A stretch of 64,000 bases of DNA from Gliomastix tumulicola (lineage: Eukaryota > Ascomycota > Sordariomycetes > Hypocreales > Bionectriaceae), in the NCBI GenBank assembly GCA_001599755.1, contig BCHX01000006.1:1-64000 (forward strand), given 5' to 3'. The translations under genes were made by a program, and so were the position numbers. The first letter of the stretch is position 1; the number at the start of each line of letters is the position of its first letter. This document shows, one piece after another, positions 33,523-46,092 of this stretch. Under the pieces are notes generated by a model, which was given only the letters and a program-made list of their open reading frames with translations, made no database searches and was not told where the DNA came from.

Positions 33523-34749
33523 GGTGAGGGGTGCCTAAAGAGTGACGAGCCAGCCGGAGGGCAGCCAGGGACCCGGAACCGGGGGGTGATCACACTGTCA
33601 GAAGAAAGGAGCGGGATAGCGGGCGACACGTCTGCACGCCGATTTGCTTTCCCGATTCTATTGTTCAAATAAAGGAAAACAAAGACAAGGAGGAATGTGC
33701 AGAGGTCGCGAAGAGACAGCTGGCCGCAGTCGACCTAAAAGGAGGCACCTCAATGCTCTCTACGGTGGCTGAAATGTCCGGTGCGCCTTCACACGAGTCC
33801 CACACCACAAAGAGACCAAACAAAAACTTGGTGTCAGAGTATTTCTTTCCGTGTTGCGCCATGTCCATCAACTGTCTCAGCTACAACGCTGGTTGGTTCA
33901 AAATCAGCAGGTGGGAAATCGACTGGACCCAAGCACATGCCGGTTTGGTGGAAATGCCCCTAGATACGTGCCGCTATTCCGGATCAGAGCGTCAAGGCCG
34001 ATTCTAGTGAGTAATCTCAGGGGTGCATTCTTTCACCTGTTTCACCACCGCACGCTGTCGAACCGGTGGGAGTGGACCAAGCCGAGGGTGGCCTCGTCCG
34101 AGACGATGCTTGGGACGTGCCAGGAATGAACAGCCGAGGTGATCGTATCCATCGGCATGGTTACTGTGATGGGGAAGGCAGCCTCCAAACCATTCCATTC
34201 TACGGGGTCCTCTCCGATCGAAATCCTGCCGGGAGGAGCCGCTAACGGGCGAATGTCCCTACCCTGTCCTAGTCTGACCGCCGAGCTTGCCACCAGCTAG
34301 TCATGTCAAGCAAGCCGCCCCAATAACGCTCGCTGTAGATAAAAAGACCCTCCTCGTTTGGTGGTGAGAGGAAAACGCAGACTTCTCGGCCGGGTCCGTT
34401 CAGCTTAACAGCGGTGATATTGGTTACATAAAATGAATATCTGCAGGGTCGTCAATAGTCGCCGTAACGGCAACCTCCTGGAGACGATCACTAGCTTCAG
34501 GTGAACTGCATTGTGCCGGGTGTACTTCCAGATGAGGAATCTGTTTTGTAATGGCTGCAAAGGCGGTCCTCTCGTGTTTTTCTCTCCCGTACAAAACAGC
34601 TTCCCCTTACAAATGTCTTCTCGCCGTGCTCCAGCTGGTTTTCCAATCGTCAACCATCATCGTGGCTGCTTCACGCCCTGTCCAACACCAGCCACTGGCC
34701 AATCCGCACCAAAAGGACAGAAATTATACCGACCTGCATCCCCGCCGCC
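33523..34749. other. Divergent promoter region, no gene
   Basis: This 1.2 kb stretch separates the receptor and BBE-oxidase genes. Overlapping short frames have no family features. Confidence 0.6.
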
Positions 34750-36662
34750 ATGAGACTTGTCAATCTTTTGATAAACTTCTCGGCACTTGCCCTGGCGGCG
34801 TGTGGCGTCGATGGTTCGCCCAATAAAACATGCTTATGTCTTCCCGACGAGGCGTGTTGGCCTGGAGCAGCAGCTTGGTCTCAACTGAACTCGACCGTTG
34901 GGGGCACCTTGGTCGAGACTACTCCTATTGGTTCTCCGTGCCACGACCCCCATTATGACGAAGCCAAATGCCAGGCTCTCATAGGACAATGGAAGAACCC
35001 ACTCACACAGTAAGTGCTCCCACCTGTCATAGGTGACATCGCACCCGCCGCTATCAGTCTATGGTCGAACGAGGAGAGGGAACATGCGCTATTGCGCACC
35101 AGCCGGTCCCCCGTTTTCTACTACGTTGAGAGCTAACGAATGTAGTATCCCGTCCTCGTCGTCTGTGATGCAGACGTACTTCGCGAATCAGAGCTGCGAC
35201 CCATTCACCGCGAGGTCGGAGCCTTGCAGGCTCGGCAACTACGTCAGCTACGCTATCAAGGCTAAGGACACTGCCGATGTCACCGCTGGGATCCTATTCG
35301 CTAGGAAGCACAACATCCGACCCATCATTCGCAATACGGGTCACGAGTAAGCGCTGACATTCCATTCCCGATATCGTCTACTGTTCCCAATTATCTGACG
35401 CGTGCTTGCTCTTCAGCTTTCTTGGGCGATCTACCGGCGCTGGCGGCTTAGCTATCTGGACGCAAGATCTCAAGTCAATCGAGTTCATTGACTGGACAGA
35501 CAGCGAGTATACTGGTCCTGCTGTGCGAGTGGGTGCTGGCGTCATCGGATACGAGATTCTTGAAGCAGCCCATGCCGAAAACCTCTCCGTGGTTTCAGGA
35601 GAGTGCGCCACTGTCGGCCTGGCAGGCGGGTTCACTCAAGGTGGCGGGCACTCGGTTCTGAGCACCCAGTTCGGTCTCGGTGCAGACCAGACATTGGCCT
35701 TTGAGGTGGTTGTTGCCAGTGGTAAAGTCGTCACGGCAACACCAACCCAGAATAGCGATCTGTACTGGGCCTTGAGTGGTGGCGGTGGTGGTACATTCGG
35801 CGTCGTAACGAGCATGGTTGTCAAGGCACACAAAGCTGCCAACGTGGGCGGTGCCGCCTTTCAGCTGCTTGCAGCTACCACTACTTCAGACAAGTTCAAC
35901 TCCATTGTGGCCAAGTTCTATGAACTTCTGCCTGGGATGATCGATGCTGGGGCCATGGTTGTCTTCTACAACAACCAACAGCTGCTGGCGGTGAAGCCCC
36001 TCACGGCTTGGAACCAAACAGCCGACTACGTTCGGGAGGTGGTCCTGAAGCCTTTCACGGACTTTGTAGCCGAGACTGGAGTTCAGCTACCTGTGGCGTA
36101 TAGCGAGCTTTCATATCGCGATCATTACGCTCGGTACCTCGGGCCCCTTCCTCAAGGCTCGTTCGAGGTGCAGCGATACCAGTTTGGCGGTCGACTAATC
36201 CCTCGCGATGTCATCGAGAACAACAATGATCAGCTGCAAGCTGTCCTGGTCAACCTGACCTCACAAGGCGTACTGGCTGTGGGTAGCGCGGCGTCCTACA
36301 AGAAGCCAACCAAGTCGCATGACAACTCGGTCCATCCTGCCTGGCGAAACACTCTTGTGCAGATGCAGCTCATCACTAACTGGGACTCAACCGCACCATG
36401 GGCAGACATGGAAGCGGATCAAAGGAGGATTACTCAAGAGTTCGTGCCCCAGATTGAAGCTGTAACACCAGGCAGCGGGGCGTATATGAACGAGGCAGAC
36501 TTCCGGCAGCCAAGATGGCAGAGCGAATTTTACGGCAGCAATTACGAAGCTCTGCTACGGGTCAAGCACAAATGGGATCCCGCCTCCTTCTTTTATGTTC
36601 TGAAAGGCGTGGGGAGCGAAACATGGACGGTGGATGAAAGTGGTAAAATGTGTAGGGTATGA
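34750..36662 (+). CDS. Secreted FAD-linked oxidase of the berberine bridge enzyme (BBE)-like family
   Basis: Proposed exons are 34750-35009, 35146-35346 and 35417-36662, giving 568 residues. The N-terminus MRLVNLLINFSALALAACG is a signal peptide. The FAD-binding half includes the start block CWPGAAAWSQLN, RNTGHDFLGRSTGAG holding the usual covalent-flavin His, and GECATVGLAGGFTQGGGHS holding the likely second attachment Cys. Both residues are present, so bicovalent FAD is expected. The C-terminal BBE block appears as NEADFRQPRWQSEFYGSNY. Such enzymes oxidise sugars, alcohols or metabolite intermediates with O2 outside the cell. The substrate is not predictable. The downstream neighbour is a multicopper oxidase on the same strand. 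Confidence 0.92.
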
Positions 36663-38162
36663 AAGACAATCCGCCGTCAAGGGAGACAATTCAATGAAGA
36701 TATTAAGAGAGGCCTGAGATTATCGAACCGAATACTGTATTATTTTCTTCTTTGATAACTCTATATCTTAGGTAGTTTGCTCATAGCGCACAGAATATGA
36801 CATTTTGGTCCAATTCTGATCTCCACGTGGTGAAGCCTGACACCTGACCAACCACTGGTTGGTTGTCATTACTCTAATGGAAGACGCCAGATAGCGATCT
36901 ACTCGACCTACCCTTATCCCCCAGCAAAATGGGTATCGAGATAGACCGCCTGAACGGCCACCACTTCAAGGTGTGGCTGCCGCTATCCGGCCGACTCATA
37001 CCAAGAAACATTCTCAAGCACCCAGCAAATTTCCGGAGCCCCCAGCCTGGCCTTCACCTCATGCACCTCAGAACACGGATCTTTCGAACACGGATCTATC
37101 GAACACCCTGTCTCCGTTTTCAGAAGAAATGCACGGAAAGTTTGACGTTGTGAGTGTGCGTCACTTGGTACCTGGAATGAAGGACAAAGGATCGGCAAAC
37201 ACCGTTCGCAACAGCATAGCCTTGCTCGAACCCGGAACCTGATCAAATTGAAAAGACTTCCTAGGTACTAGTTCAACTGCTTTCGCCGAGCTGGACCTGC
37301 GACGAGTAGTAGCGCGTGCATGTCTCTCTCGGAGTTAAGATTGGGAGAGACCTTGTGCAGGAAGGAAAAGAAAAAAAGAAAAAGAGAGAGAGAGAGAAAA
37401 CACTATCAACGGACAACAGCGCCAATACTTAAGTCACTAGATAACAAGAGCCCCTGCTGGCTTTTAGACATGTTCAAGGGTTCATACCTGGAGGCCTGCG
37501 ACAAAATGCGGTCCACGTCGGATTCAGATAGCTTGTCAGAAGAAACGGCATAATCAGGGGTGTGAAAGTCAATGAGGCCAATTATGAAACACGGCAGATT
37601 CGAAATTGCTTTAGAAGGGACATCGGGAGAGAATGAATTTCATAAAAGAGACAAAGGTGTGAATCGGCTGGCTGTGGGCTTGAGAAAGTCGGGGGTAGGA
37701 CACATTGATTTTGATTTACATTACTCGCAAATGACACCGATGCTACGGAATCTTTGAGACGTCATTTGTTCTAGGACTCCCTTCACTAAAAGGGGGCAAT
37801 GCGATAGAGAATGAAATGAGGTACGTGGAATGTCGGCTAGATCGCTAACGAGACATGTCCTTGGGAGGGATGGTGGATCAACAAATCAATCTCGTGAAAG
37901 TGCTCACAACCGGGTCCGGACATTAATGTCTTAGACCGCTACACAATAACAAAGTCGACGTTTTCAATAAGTAAGTGACTCGGTGACTCATGCTCCAGCA
38001 AACATCATCTCCAGTGATCTGTGCGTGACCCGCCAACAACCATCTTGGACTGCGGAATGAGTGCTTAGTTAGGAGAACAACCTTCCTCTCGCACACTGCT
38101 CGATATTTTCGGCACTTCTAAGCGTCAATACCCCTTCAGAAACGAACCCTTCGAGCGCTTCA
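36663..38162. other. Intergenic stretch without a supported gene
   Basis: Short frames only. A purine-rich tract (gaaaa and gagaga units) spans about 37363-37400. Nothing else was recognised. Confidence 0.6.
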
Positions 38163-40132
38163 ATGGCTTACCGAATTTTGCTGCTGGCCTTTGCCCTTGT
38201 CGGCTTGGGTTTGGCTACAGCAGAGGACGCCCTGCCGCGCAAGGAATTCAACTTGGAGCTCACATGGGGCCAGCACAACCCGGTGGGCAGGTCATCGAGG
38301 GATATGTTCCTGATCAATGGTCAGACCCCCGGGCCCCTTATCGAAGCTGATCAGGATGACTGGATGGTTGTTCGTGTGGACAACCAATCGCCCTTCAACG
38401 TCACACTTCACTTTCATGGTAAGAAACGAATTCCCAGTGCAGGAAGCAAAGACATTGAATGACGGAACGTCCCATAGGCATTGAAATGCTTCATACACCG
38501 TGGTCTGACGGTGTCCCTGGCGTGACCCAAAGGCCTATCGAGCCTAATGGTTCTTTCGTCTACGAATTCCGGGCAAGTCAGTACGGAAGCTACTGGTATC
38601 ATGCGCACTACCGAGGCCAGATCGACGACGGTCTGATGGGCCCAATGATAATCCACCCTCGGGAGGGAAATCCATCGCCATTCCATCTTATATCCAGTGA
38701 TCCCGAAGCAGTCAGAGCCATGCAGTTCGCCGAGCGTCAGGTCAGGCCACTGTTCATCTCGGACTGGTCGCATGTGGGAATGGACAAGAGATGGGAAGTC
38801 ACTGTTGATACGAGGATTGAGACGACCTGCTACGACGCGCTCACGATCAATGGTAAAGGCCGGGTTGAGTGCTTGACCGAAGATGAGATCAAGTCACATA
38901 TAGGCCCGGACCAGCAGGTTCTACTGGATAATGTGCCCGGAGCCGGTTTCACAGATAAAGGGTATGCTCCCCAGCCGTCGAGCCTCAATCACCAAACCCT
39001 CTGTGGAAGAAAGAAAGAGCATACTGACCGATACAAATCTCGCAGCTGCATGGAGCCGGATGCCTTGATTCATCTTGCAGACCCCAATGCTGCCCAGAAC
39101 ATACCCTCGATCCCCAGAAGCATATACTACGGCTGCGAACCCACTGAGGGTGAGATCGAGGTTATCCGCCCACCAGAAGGGCTGACTTCCTCGGAGCGTT
39201 GGGTGGCCATTGATATCATTGCCGCGACAAGTTTCATCAGGGCCACTGTCTCTATTGACGACCACGACATGTATGTGTACGCAATGGACGGCTCATATAT
39301 TGAGCCCCAGAAGGTCCAGGCTGTGCCCTTCACCAATGGGGATCGATACTCAGTCCTAGTTAAAATCGACAAACCCGGCTCCTTCCAGATCCGAGTCAGG
39401 TCAAACACCCTGGCGCAGATGATCACTGCACATGCCATATTGCTTGTGGATGGCCCTGAAGATACTCCTCCCGGTATAGAGGAGAGCTCCGAACAGAATG
39501 GGTACATCAACCTGGTTGGGAAGCCGACGTCCCCCGATGTGCGTGTCTTCAACGACAGCCAAGCCCCGCCGTTCCCAGCAATGCCGATCCCGCAGTCCGC
39601 CGATGTCTTCCACTACGTCAATATGCTCCAGGACGGCGCAACATATCTTTGGGCACTGAACAACTCAAGGCTCATGCCGGCAGACTTCGAAGATGTAGCG
39701 ATCCCAGTGCTGCTCGACCCGGATTCGCAAGTCAGGGAGAATGTCACTCTCACGACTCTAAACGGCACATGGATCGACCTCGTCTTCACTGTCAAGCCCA
39801 GGCCCAGATTGACCCATCCAATTCATAAGCACGGAAACAAGATGTTTGTACTTGGATCAGGGGTGGGACCCTTCAAGTGGAAATCGGTGGATGAGGCCGT
39901 CCAGGCGAATCCACAGGCCTTCAATCTCATCAACCCGCCACGGCGTGATACCTTTTTGACGCCGATGCCGCAAGCAGATGGAGCGTGGCAAGTCATACGA
40001 TACCAAGTCACGAACCCGGGAGCGTGGCTGCTGCACTGCCATATCAACAACCATATGCTAGGTGGCATGTCGATGGTGATACAGGACGGCATGGATGCCT
40101 GGCCAGATATACCTTCTGAGTACCAGAGCTAG
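38163..40132 (+). CDS. Multicopper oxidase (laccase/ferroxidase-like)
   Basis: Proposed exons are 38163-38418, 38478-38961 and 39046-40132, giving 608 residues. There is a signal peptide (MAYRILLLAFALVGLGLATA) and three cupredoxin domains. All four copper motifs are intact: LHFHG, YWYHAHYRGQ, HPIHKHGNKMF and HCHINNHMLGGM, with Met as the likely axial ligand position. The conserved PGVTQCPI of many laccases reads PGVTQRPI, losing one Cys. The second intron is 84 bp, a multiple of three with no stop, so retention would add 28 residues. Splicing was preferred because it restores TDKGCMEPD. The enzyme should oxidise phenols or metal ions outside the cell. It converges with a DHA1 transporter. Confidence 0.92.
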
Positions 40133-40351
40133 GAAAACAGTGATTCATCATTGGGCGAGTGCTGTAGAAGACGGATATCGTTCAAGGTCTTACTTAGTAC
40201 TTTTAATATTATGCATACAACCCCTCCAGAGAGAGTAATCATTGCAACATGAGGGGGTTAAACAGAGCGGGAGAGGTGAATCTGCAGTAGTGAAACAGAA
40301 GATCAGAAGTTTGCTGGTGTATATCCGGCTTATACATATGTGGCTGCTAAT

Positions 40352-42047
40352 CTACCTTTCCATGTTCCTAATAACTTTGCTCCTCCCACGAATCGTCGCA
40401 CCGTATCTCCAAAATACGAAGGGAATGGGAATCATTAAAACCAACAGCCCTCCGCAGAGGGACCCGGCCGCTTGGGGGGACATAGCAGCATACATGCTTG
40501 CTCCTGCCAGAGGTAGTGTGGCCCCGAAGATGCTTCTCATGACCGAATTACTTGCCATAGCGCTGGCAGTGTAGATGCCATATGCTCTAGCCAGATAGCT
40601 GTTCGAGTATATGAAGCTGAGGGTATTTCCAGCTCCAAAAGGAATACCAAATAGTATCGGCACTATCCAGTGGATCTTCTTGGGAAGACAAGTCCAGGCA
40701 AATCCGAATTGACCAATCGGACTTAACAAGGACCCGATTACCATCACAACAGCAACCGCCTCCGGGGGTATTCTTCCGGTTCTTGGATCCTTGGGCCGCG
40801 AGTTGACCAATCTTCGGATCAAAGGTTCGACCAAGACAGCGAGAGCTATGCCGACCCCGATTCCCAAATAACATGCCCCAGAGGCTGTTGGGCCCCAACC
40901 ACGGCGTTCAGAGAACACCACTGGGTAGGCGACAAAACAGAGATACAGGATGCCGTATATCAACGCATTCCTATCCCGGGTTAGCTCTGCCTTGCCCTGA
41001 TGTAAATCGATCACAGGCGTGCGATGGACGGGACGGGCGTTGTGAGGAAGAGACATGAACATACCAAGTATTGATGAACAACACCATGGGCTCTTTGAAG
41101 TACAGCGAAATAGGGCGACAGAGGTTCACGCTAACAGACTCTGAGGCCGAAGCCTCATAGTCGTGTCGGCACCACCAGCGTTCGTCCCCTGTCTTTTTGC
41201 GTTGTCGTGCCACCTTTTGACGCAGGATCTCTGGTGCGTACGTTTCCTTGACTGTCATCATCAAAGCCACTCCCACTCCTCCAAGGATAAGGACAATCCA
41301 GTTCGTCCATGCCCGGCCCAGGTGCTCGAAGACGACACCGCCAATCAGAGGGCCCAGCACCGGGCCGCTGAATGGTCCAAGGCTGTACAGCGACATTCCC
41401 AGAGCGAGTCCTTCAGGTTTTGAGACATCAAAAATGCTGCCCGGGCCATTGGCCACGAGTGCGGCAGCGAAGATGCCCCTATTTCGGATTGTCAGTCGTC
41501 TGAGTGCTAGTAGGGTAGAAAGAAAGTAGCATTGGTTGCTTGACACTCACGCAAAAGCCCGGGATACAACCACCGTGCTGAAAGACCCTGCCAGGCCGCA
41601 CGGAATAACCAACAGTGTCCATACTGAGAAGCATCCAATGTAGACGATACGACGACCGTAAAGCTCGCTCAAAGGAGCGCTGAGGAGACTACCACCGGCA
41701 AGGCCCAGTAGGTAGCTTGTTAATCCTGTGGTTGCACCCAGGTGAGAAACTTGGAAATCCAACTCGAGGCCAGGCAGGCAGCTCATATAGCTCGTGCTGT
41801 ACAGGACGACCACCCACGCGGAGAAGGATACAATCCCTATCACCCAGGCACGATACAAGCTTGACCAACTCTGCGGATTTAGAGGATCGTCCTCATCCAG
41901 AGTTATCTCAAATCGTGAATCATGCTGAGGTTTTAGTGGTGTGATCGGTGCTGTGTCTTGGCTGCTCGTGTCTTCCTCGTCCCATTTTGGGGGCGTCTCT
42001 GCGCCCTGCCCAGCGCTGCTCTTGTCGGAGTTGAAAGAGAAAGACAT
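40352..42047 (-). CDS. MFS drug:H+ antiporter (DHA1-like) transporter
   Basis: Proposed exons, in transcription order, are 42047-41551, 41478-41065 and 40970-40352, giving 509 residues. A polar N-terminal tail of about 65 residues ends in DEDDPLNPQSWSS, a common entry to TM1 in the TPO1-like group. TM landmarks include VVLYSTSYMSCLPG, a loop with LSELYGRR, and LGPFSGPVLGPLIGGVVFE, which matches the antiporter motif C (GxxxGPxxGG). YFKEPMVLFIN marks the central loop before TM7. The family exports polyamines, drugs or toxic metabolites at the plasma membrane. Position next to two secreted oxidases makes export of an aromatic compound possible, but this is only proximity. The ATG at 42047 was preferred to an upstream start because it gives the usual short tail. 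Confidence 0.92.
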
Positions 42048-43010
42048 ATGCGGCAACAATAAAATCAATTCTTTGGAAGTGAAAGGTGTCTGAGGCGGAG
42101 AGAAAGATGCACGAGCGTCGAGACGTGGACAGAGCCACGGGGAAAACTTGCAGGGGGCCACAATTCAGTTATTGGCAAGGGAGTGTCGGCGCACGCCGGT
42201 TGCAAGCAGCAGCGTAAGGCGACCCTGCCGTTGGCGGCTGTTTTCAATGTGTCATTGATGCCCTGACCCCTGACACTAGGCCGGAGAGGCGTGGTCCGCT
42301 TTCGATGGTATGCAAGCGAATAGCCGGGTGTGTCGGCTTAGTCTTTGCCCGCGCTGGAACCAACCAAGAAGTCCATTTCAATCCGCCTAACGACCAGTCA
42401 GGCTCGAATGGCAGCAGGAGACGGATAACTTGCCGTGCGAGAATGTGATGTTGCTCCCAGATCTGGCTAGCCTTCCAGTTGCATACCTCACAACAGCCGC
42501 CTTTCCAATTCCGATCGCCGAGAAAAGGGACCAAAGTCACGCGTAAAAGTCAGTCTGTGGAAGAACCTTACTAATTCGAGAGCATTCTTGTTATGGAATT
42601 CTCGTATAAGGGACTCTTGAGAACAACGCTGAGATTTCGCATTCCAAGCCATGCCTGAGACACACGCCGCTTGCCAAAGTGGTTATAATCACTCAGCCTC
42701 CAAAATGCCCCAGTTTACGCAGAGATTGCCAGTGTAAAATTCAGGCCCATAATGACCGCATGCTCTTCATATGATGTATCCTTCCATTACCTCCTCCACC
42801 TAACTCTGCCGAACTTTGCACGGTGACTCAACCCCTCGTATGCTTCCACAGTCTCTTCTCCTCGCGGCCTTCAATGACATCAGCCCACCTTTGTTAAAAT
42901 AGCATTCCTCTCTCCCAAAAGCAATCAAAAAAATCAGAAGACTTTGCCGATTTATCCGGCTGCGCTACAGCAGAAATGAAATGGTCTCCGACAAACCCCC
43001 GGTTGGCCTA
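42048..43010. other. Intergenic stretch without a supported gene
   Basis: The left part is the promoter of the DHA1 gene. A 98-codon minus-strand frame at 42244-42540 has no motif and is not called. Confidence 0.6.
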
Positions 43011-44345
43011 TCAAAGCTCCCTAACAAGGCGAATGCCGAACATGTTGGTAGCAACCTCACTGGACGTGTAGCCGCTGCGGTAGTTGATGCGCAGGTTCTT
43101 GGGATTGTAGTTCCACGCTCCTCCACGGACAGTGATGAAGGGTGCAGGTCCAGTGTGGATAGATCCATTGTTGCGCGACTGGGTCAGGTCCTCCTGCCAG
43201 TCGTCAGCCATATACTCCCTTGCGTTGGCCGTCATATCGTAAAGACCAAAGGCATTGGGCTTGAAAGAGCCCACGGGGGCTGTCCAGGCAAATCCGTCGA
43301 CCAGCTTGTTCGAGGGCCAGCGGAACTGGTTGACAGCCGCGGACGTGTTGTCGTATGTGTTGGCGTACTCAGAGGCGAGGTCGAGCGTGTCACCCCAGAA
43401 GAAGGTAGTGGTTGCACCACCGCGGGCCGCCCATTCCCACTCATCTTCAGTGGGGAGTCGATAGACAGCCCCGGTCACGAAGGAAACCCAGCTGGCATAA
43501 GCCTCGGCGTCATATCGAGTGATGGCGACGACGGGATGCTCGGGTGACTGGGGGAACCCAGGCGCGTCCCAGGTCAGGTTGCCGTTGAAAACGAAGTTAT
43601 CAACAGCCTCGGGGTCCCACCATCGCGCTCCGCCGCGTGGCTGGTAGCAGGTGTGATCGAGGAAGCGCTTGAACTGCCGGACTGTGATCTCCGTCTTGCT
43701 GAAGGCCAGCGGCTTGTGGATTGTGACATGTCGCTTGGGGTACTCAAAGTGCCGCTTATTCTCCTCCACATTCCACTTGATGTGCTCCTCGGGATCGGCG
43801 CCCGCGACATACGACCCCGGGGGGATGATAACCATCTCAGGTAGCTTGGGGTTATCCGCGAACACCGTGCCGGGCGCAGCGTTGTAGTCAATTTCTATAT
43901 GCGCCGGCGTGGGCTGGCGGAAGGTGATGTCGCACAGGGGCTCTTCCAGATGGTCGATGTGGAAGTGAATGGCAAACTGCCATTCAGCAACATTGGCTGT
44001 CAAGTAATCATCTGCTTCCAGGGCTCCCGGTACGTAGTTGCGGTCTGACGATTGGCCGACCCAGTATTGGCATTCGACGAGCAGTCGCTCCAGGCTGGAG
44101 CGGACATATTGGGCTCGCGGGCCAGGGATACTATGGTCAGTGACCAAGGCAATCGCATGATAGGCGTCGGCCGCCTTATCAAGGACAGGAACGTAGGTGT
44201 CGTAGATATTACCCCGGAAGGTCAGAGTATCTGCAAGCTCTCGCAGACTGGCTCGTACCCCCTCGAGTGCCGGAGATGCCGCGCTTGCCCCCAGGCACAC
44301 CAAGGAGGCGTGGAGGGCAAAATGAGATGTCAAAAATCTGAGCAT
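43011..44345 (-). CDS. Secreted FGE-sulfatase (SUMF1)-fold protein without catalytic cysteines
   Basis: This single-exon gene encodes 444 residues. A signal peptide (about residues 1-23) precedes an N-terminal helical region to about 165. The FGE-sulfatase domain then starts at MVIIPPGSYVAGAD and includes KTEITVRQFKRFLDHTCY, YRLPTEDEWEWAARGG, NAFGLYDMTANAREYMADDW and the end block FITVRGGAWNYNPKNLRINY followed by MFGIRLVREL. In formylglycine-generating enzymes the RGGS segment carries two active-site cysteines; here that segment has none. The protein therefore probably does not make formylglycine. It may be a PvdO- or EgtB-like derivative of the fold or a binding protein. Its precise activity is unknown. 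Confidence 0.88.
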   Translation of the reverse strand: MLRFLTSHFALHASLVCLGASAASPALEGVRASLRELADTLTFRGNIYDTYVPVLDKAADAYHAIALVTDHSIPGPRAQYVRSSLERLLVECQYWVGQSSDRNYVPGALEADDYLTANVAEWQFAIHFHIDHLEEPLCDITFRQPTPAHIEIDYNAAPGTVFADNPKLPEMVIIPPGSYVAGADPEEHIKWNVEENKRHFEYPKRHVTIHKPLAFSKTEITVRQFKRFLDHTCYQPRGGARWWDPEAVDNFVFNGNLTWDAPGFPQSPEHPVVAITRYDAEAYASWVSFVTGAVYRLPTEDEWEWAARGGATTTFFWGDTLDLASEYANTYDNTSAAVNQFRWPSNKLVDGFAWTAPVGSFKPNAFGLYDMTANAREYMADDWQEDLTQSRNNGSIHTGPAPFITVRGGAWNYNPKNLRINYRSGYTSSEVATNMFGIRLVREL

Positions 44346-46092
44346 TGTAGCGGTTCGAAAATCGTGAGAACTTGAAGCGTCGCAAGACCTGTACTGTTAT
44401 CACTCCAATACACACGAACCTGGTGAAAGCGAGGCCAGCAGGTAGATAATAAGGGAAATCTCAAAGCCACCAATTGCCGGCATTGGTTGTTGGATGCGTC
44501 TTCAACTTGGGCCTGGGCCTATTCACTGTTTGCAATTGTTTCACGATACCGACGCGCGGTGCACGTCGAAAGCGTCAAAGCAGCACGTCCCCTCAACGCG
44601 CGTTGCACGCAGCGTTATCACCGGAGACGTTCATGAGCATCAAAAGCCTCAATTCTCATGTGTAGCAAACATGAAAGAACAGACAAGCCAATAGTTCAGC
44701 ATTAGGGGTACGCACAGACGTGCACAGACAACCGAGTCGGTGGCGTGCTGCCTGCATCCTCTTGGCCGACTTTCGTTCTCGTCGCAATCAGCACCGCCAC
44801 CGACGATGATCCCGCGATGAGCGGGAAATGACAATAATTGGAATGCACTGGGGCATTTTCAGATGAAAGGGCCGATCGCAACCAATATCAGTGAGACATG
44901 GACAGATCACGTCCCCTCCTCAGGAACGACGCCTTCGTATTACGTTTTCGTAACTCCAATGCGGCACAGTAAAACATTGAATTGCTAACGAGTTGCCGTG
45001 GTGCCGTGTACCAGATCAAAATCAAGATGCCGCGATCCGAACATCAACTTGTAGTGCCATCCCCAAGACAGGGCTAGATAGCCGTCGTAATGATGCAAGC
45101 GTTCGGTATGGAATAGGGTGGATTCTAGCGCGATGTGGCATGTCTCGAAACGTCTAGATTTCCAACCTAAAGTTACACTTAATGGAAACCTTATATAGAC
45201 TATCCGCGTTCACATTGAACGTGAACGGTAGAAGCATCCATAGGCTTCCATGATAGAACTATTGGGTTATTTTTAGATCTCAGGGTTTCCCAAAGCACGT
45301 ATGACCCTATAATACCAGGGTTCTGGTGCCGCATTTGGGTTTCTAGGAGGGGAGACAAGCTTTCCAGCTTGAAGAAAGAGGTGTGAGGCTCCCACTTCAT
45401 AGTAGCCCATACAAGCTTGGGTGAACGTATCATAAAATGCCTTATCATGAACAAACGTGATGTCACAGGCGACAGTTTGATGGCCTGTCCTTTTAACGCG
45501 GCCTAATTTTGCCAGGCCATGCCCGGGCTCCCATAACGCCACCAAGATTCTTCCACATCGAGAACCGCCATTCGCTTTAGGACGTCGCCATCTTAGTGGG
45601 TGAAATTTTGACAATACATGACGTCTTGAGTTGCCGAATGCCGTCATCTGAGCGACATGTCCAGGGAGAGGAGTGCAACTGTGGCTGATGAGAAATGACG
45701 TTGATGACCCCCTCATGGTTTTTAGCCCCTGTAGTCCAGATCTCAAACATCAAAATGTGAGGCCTCTTGTACGGATGGCTTATTTAAGATCTGTTAAATA
45801 AATATCCCGCCACATCTTTTCAACTGCTCAGGTCATCTCTTATTTACACACCACCTTCGTATTCATTGCAGTATTATTCCAGTCAGTCTTACAGGCAATC
45901 GCTGCAGACTACTTCGTGCTAGTACTTCTATCCATCCACACACACACCGAGTATTTCCAAGGGTCCTCAATACCATTGTCGGTAAGTCCACTGGACAGCT
46001 TGTTTGTTGGGCGGCGGCGAACGAACCATCATCCCCTGAAACCGAGCCCATCGTAGTAGACCTCCAAACTTACGTTATTTAGTCCGCCAGAA
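44346..46092. other. Intergenic stretch; weak minus-strand ORF; leader of the DAHP synthase gene
   Basis: A 157-codon frame at 45273-45746 on minus (ending RVIRALGNPEI) has no recognised motif and is not called. At the right end, 45979 gtaagt to 46080 ttatttag could be an intron in the 5' untranslated region of the DAHP synthase gene, because the coding frame is closed by a TAG shortly before the ATG. Confidence 0.5.

Noticed and set aside
45273..45746. 157-codon minus-strand frame before the DAHP synthase gene
   Set aside because: No recognisable family, no signal or domain, and no supporting promoter. It is kept only as a note in the intergenic entry.
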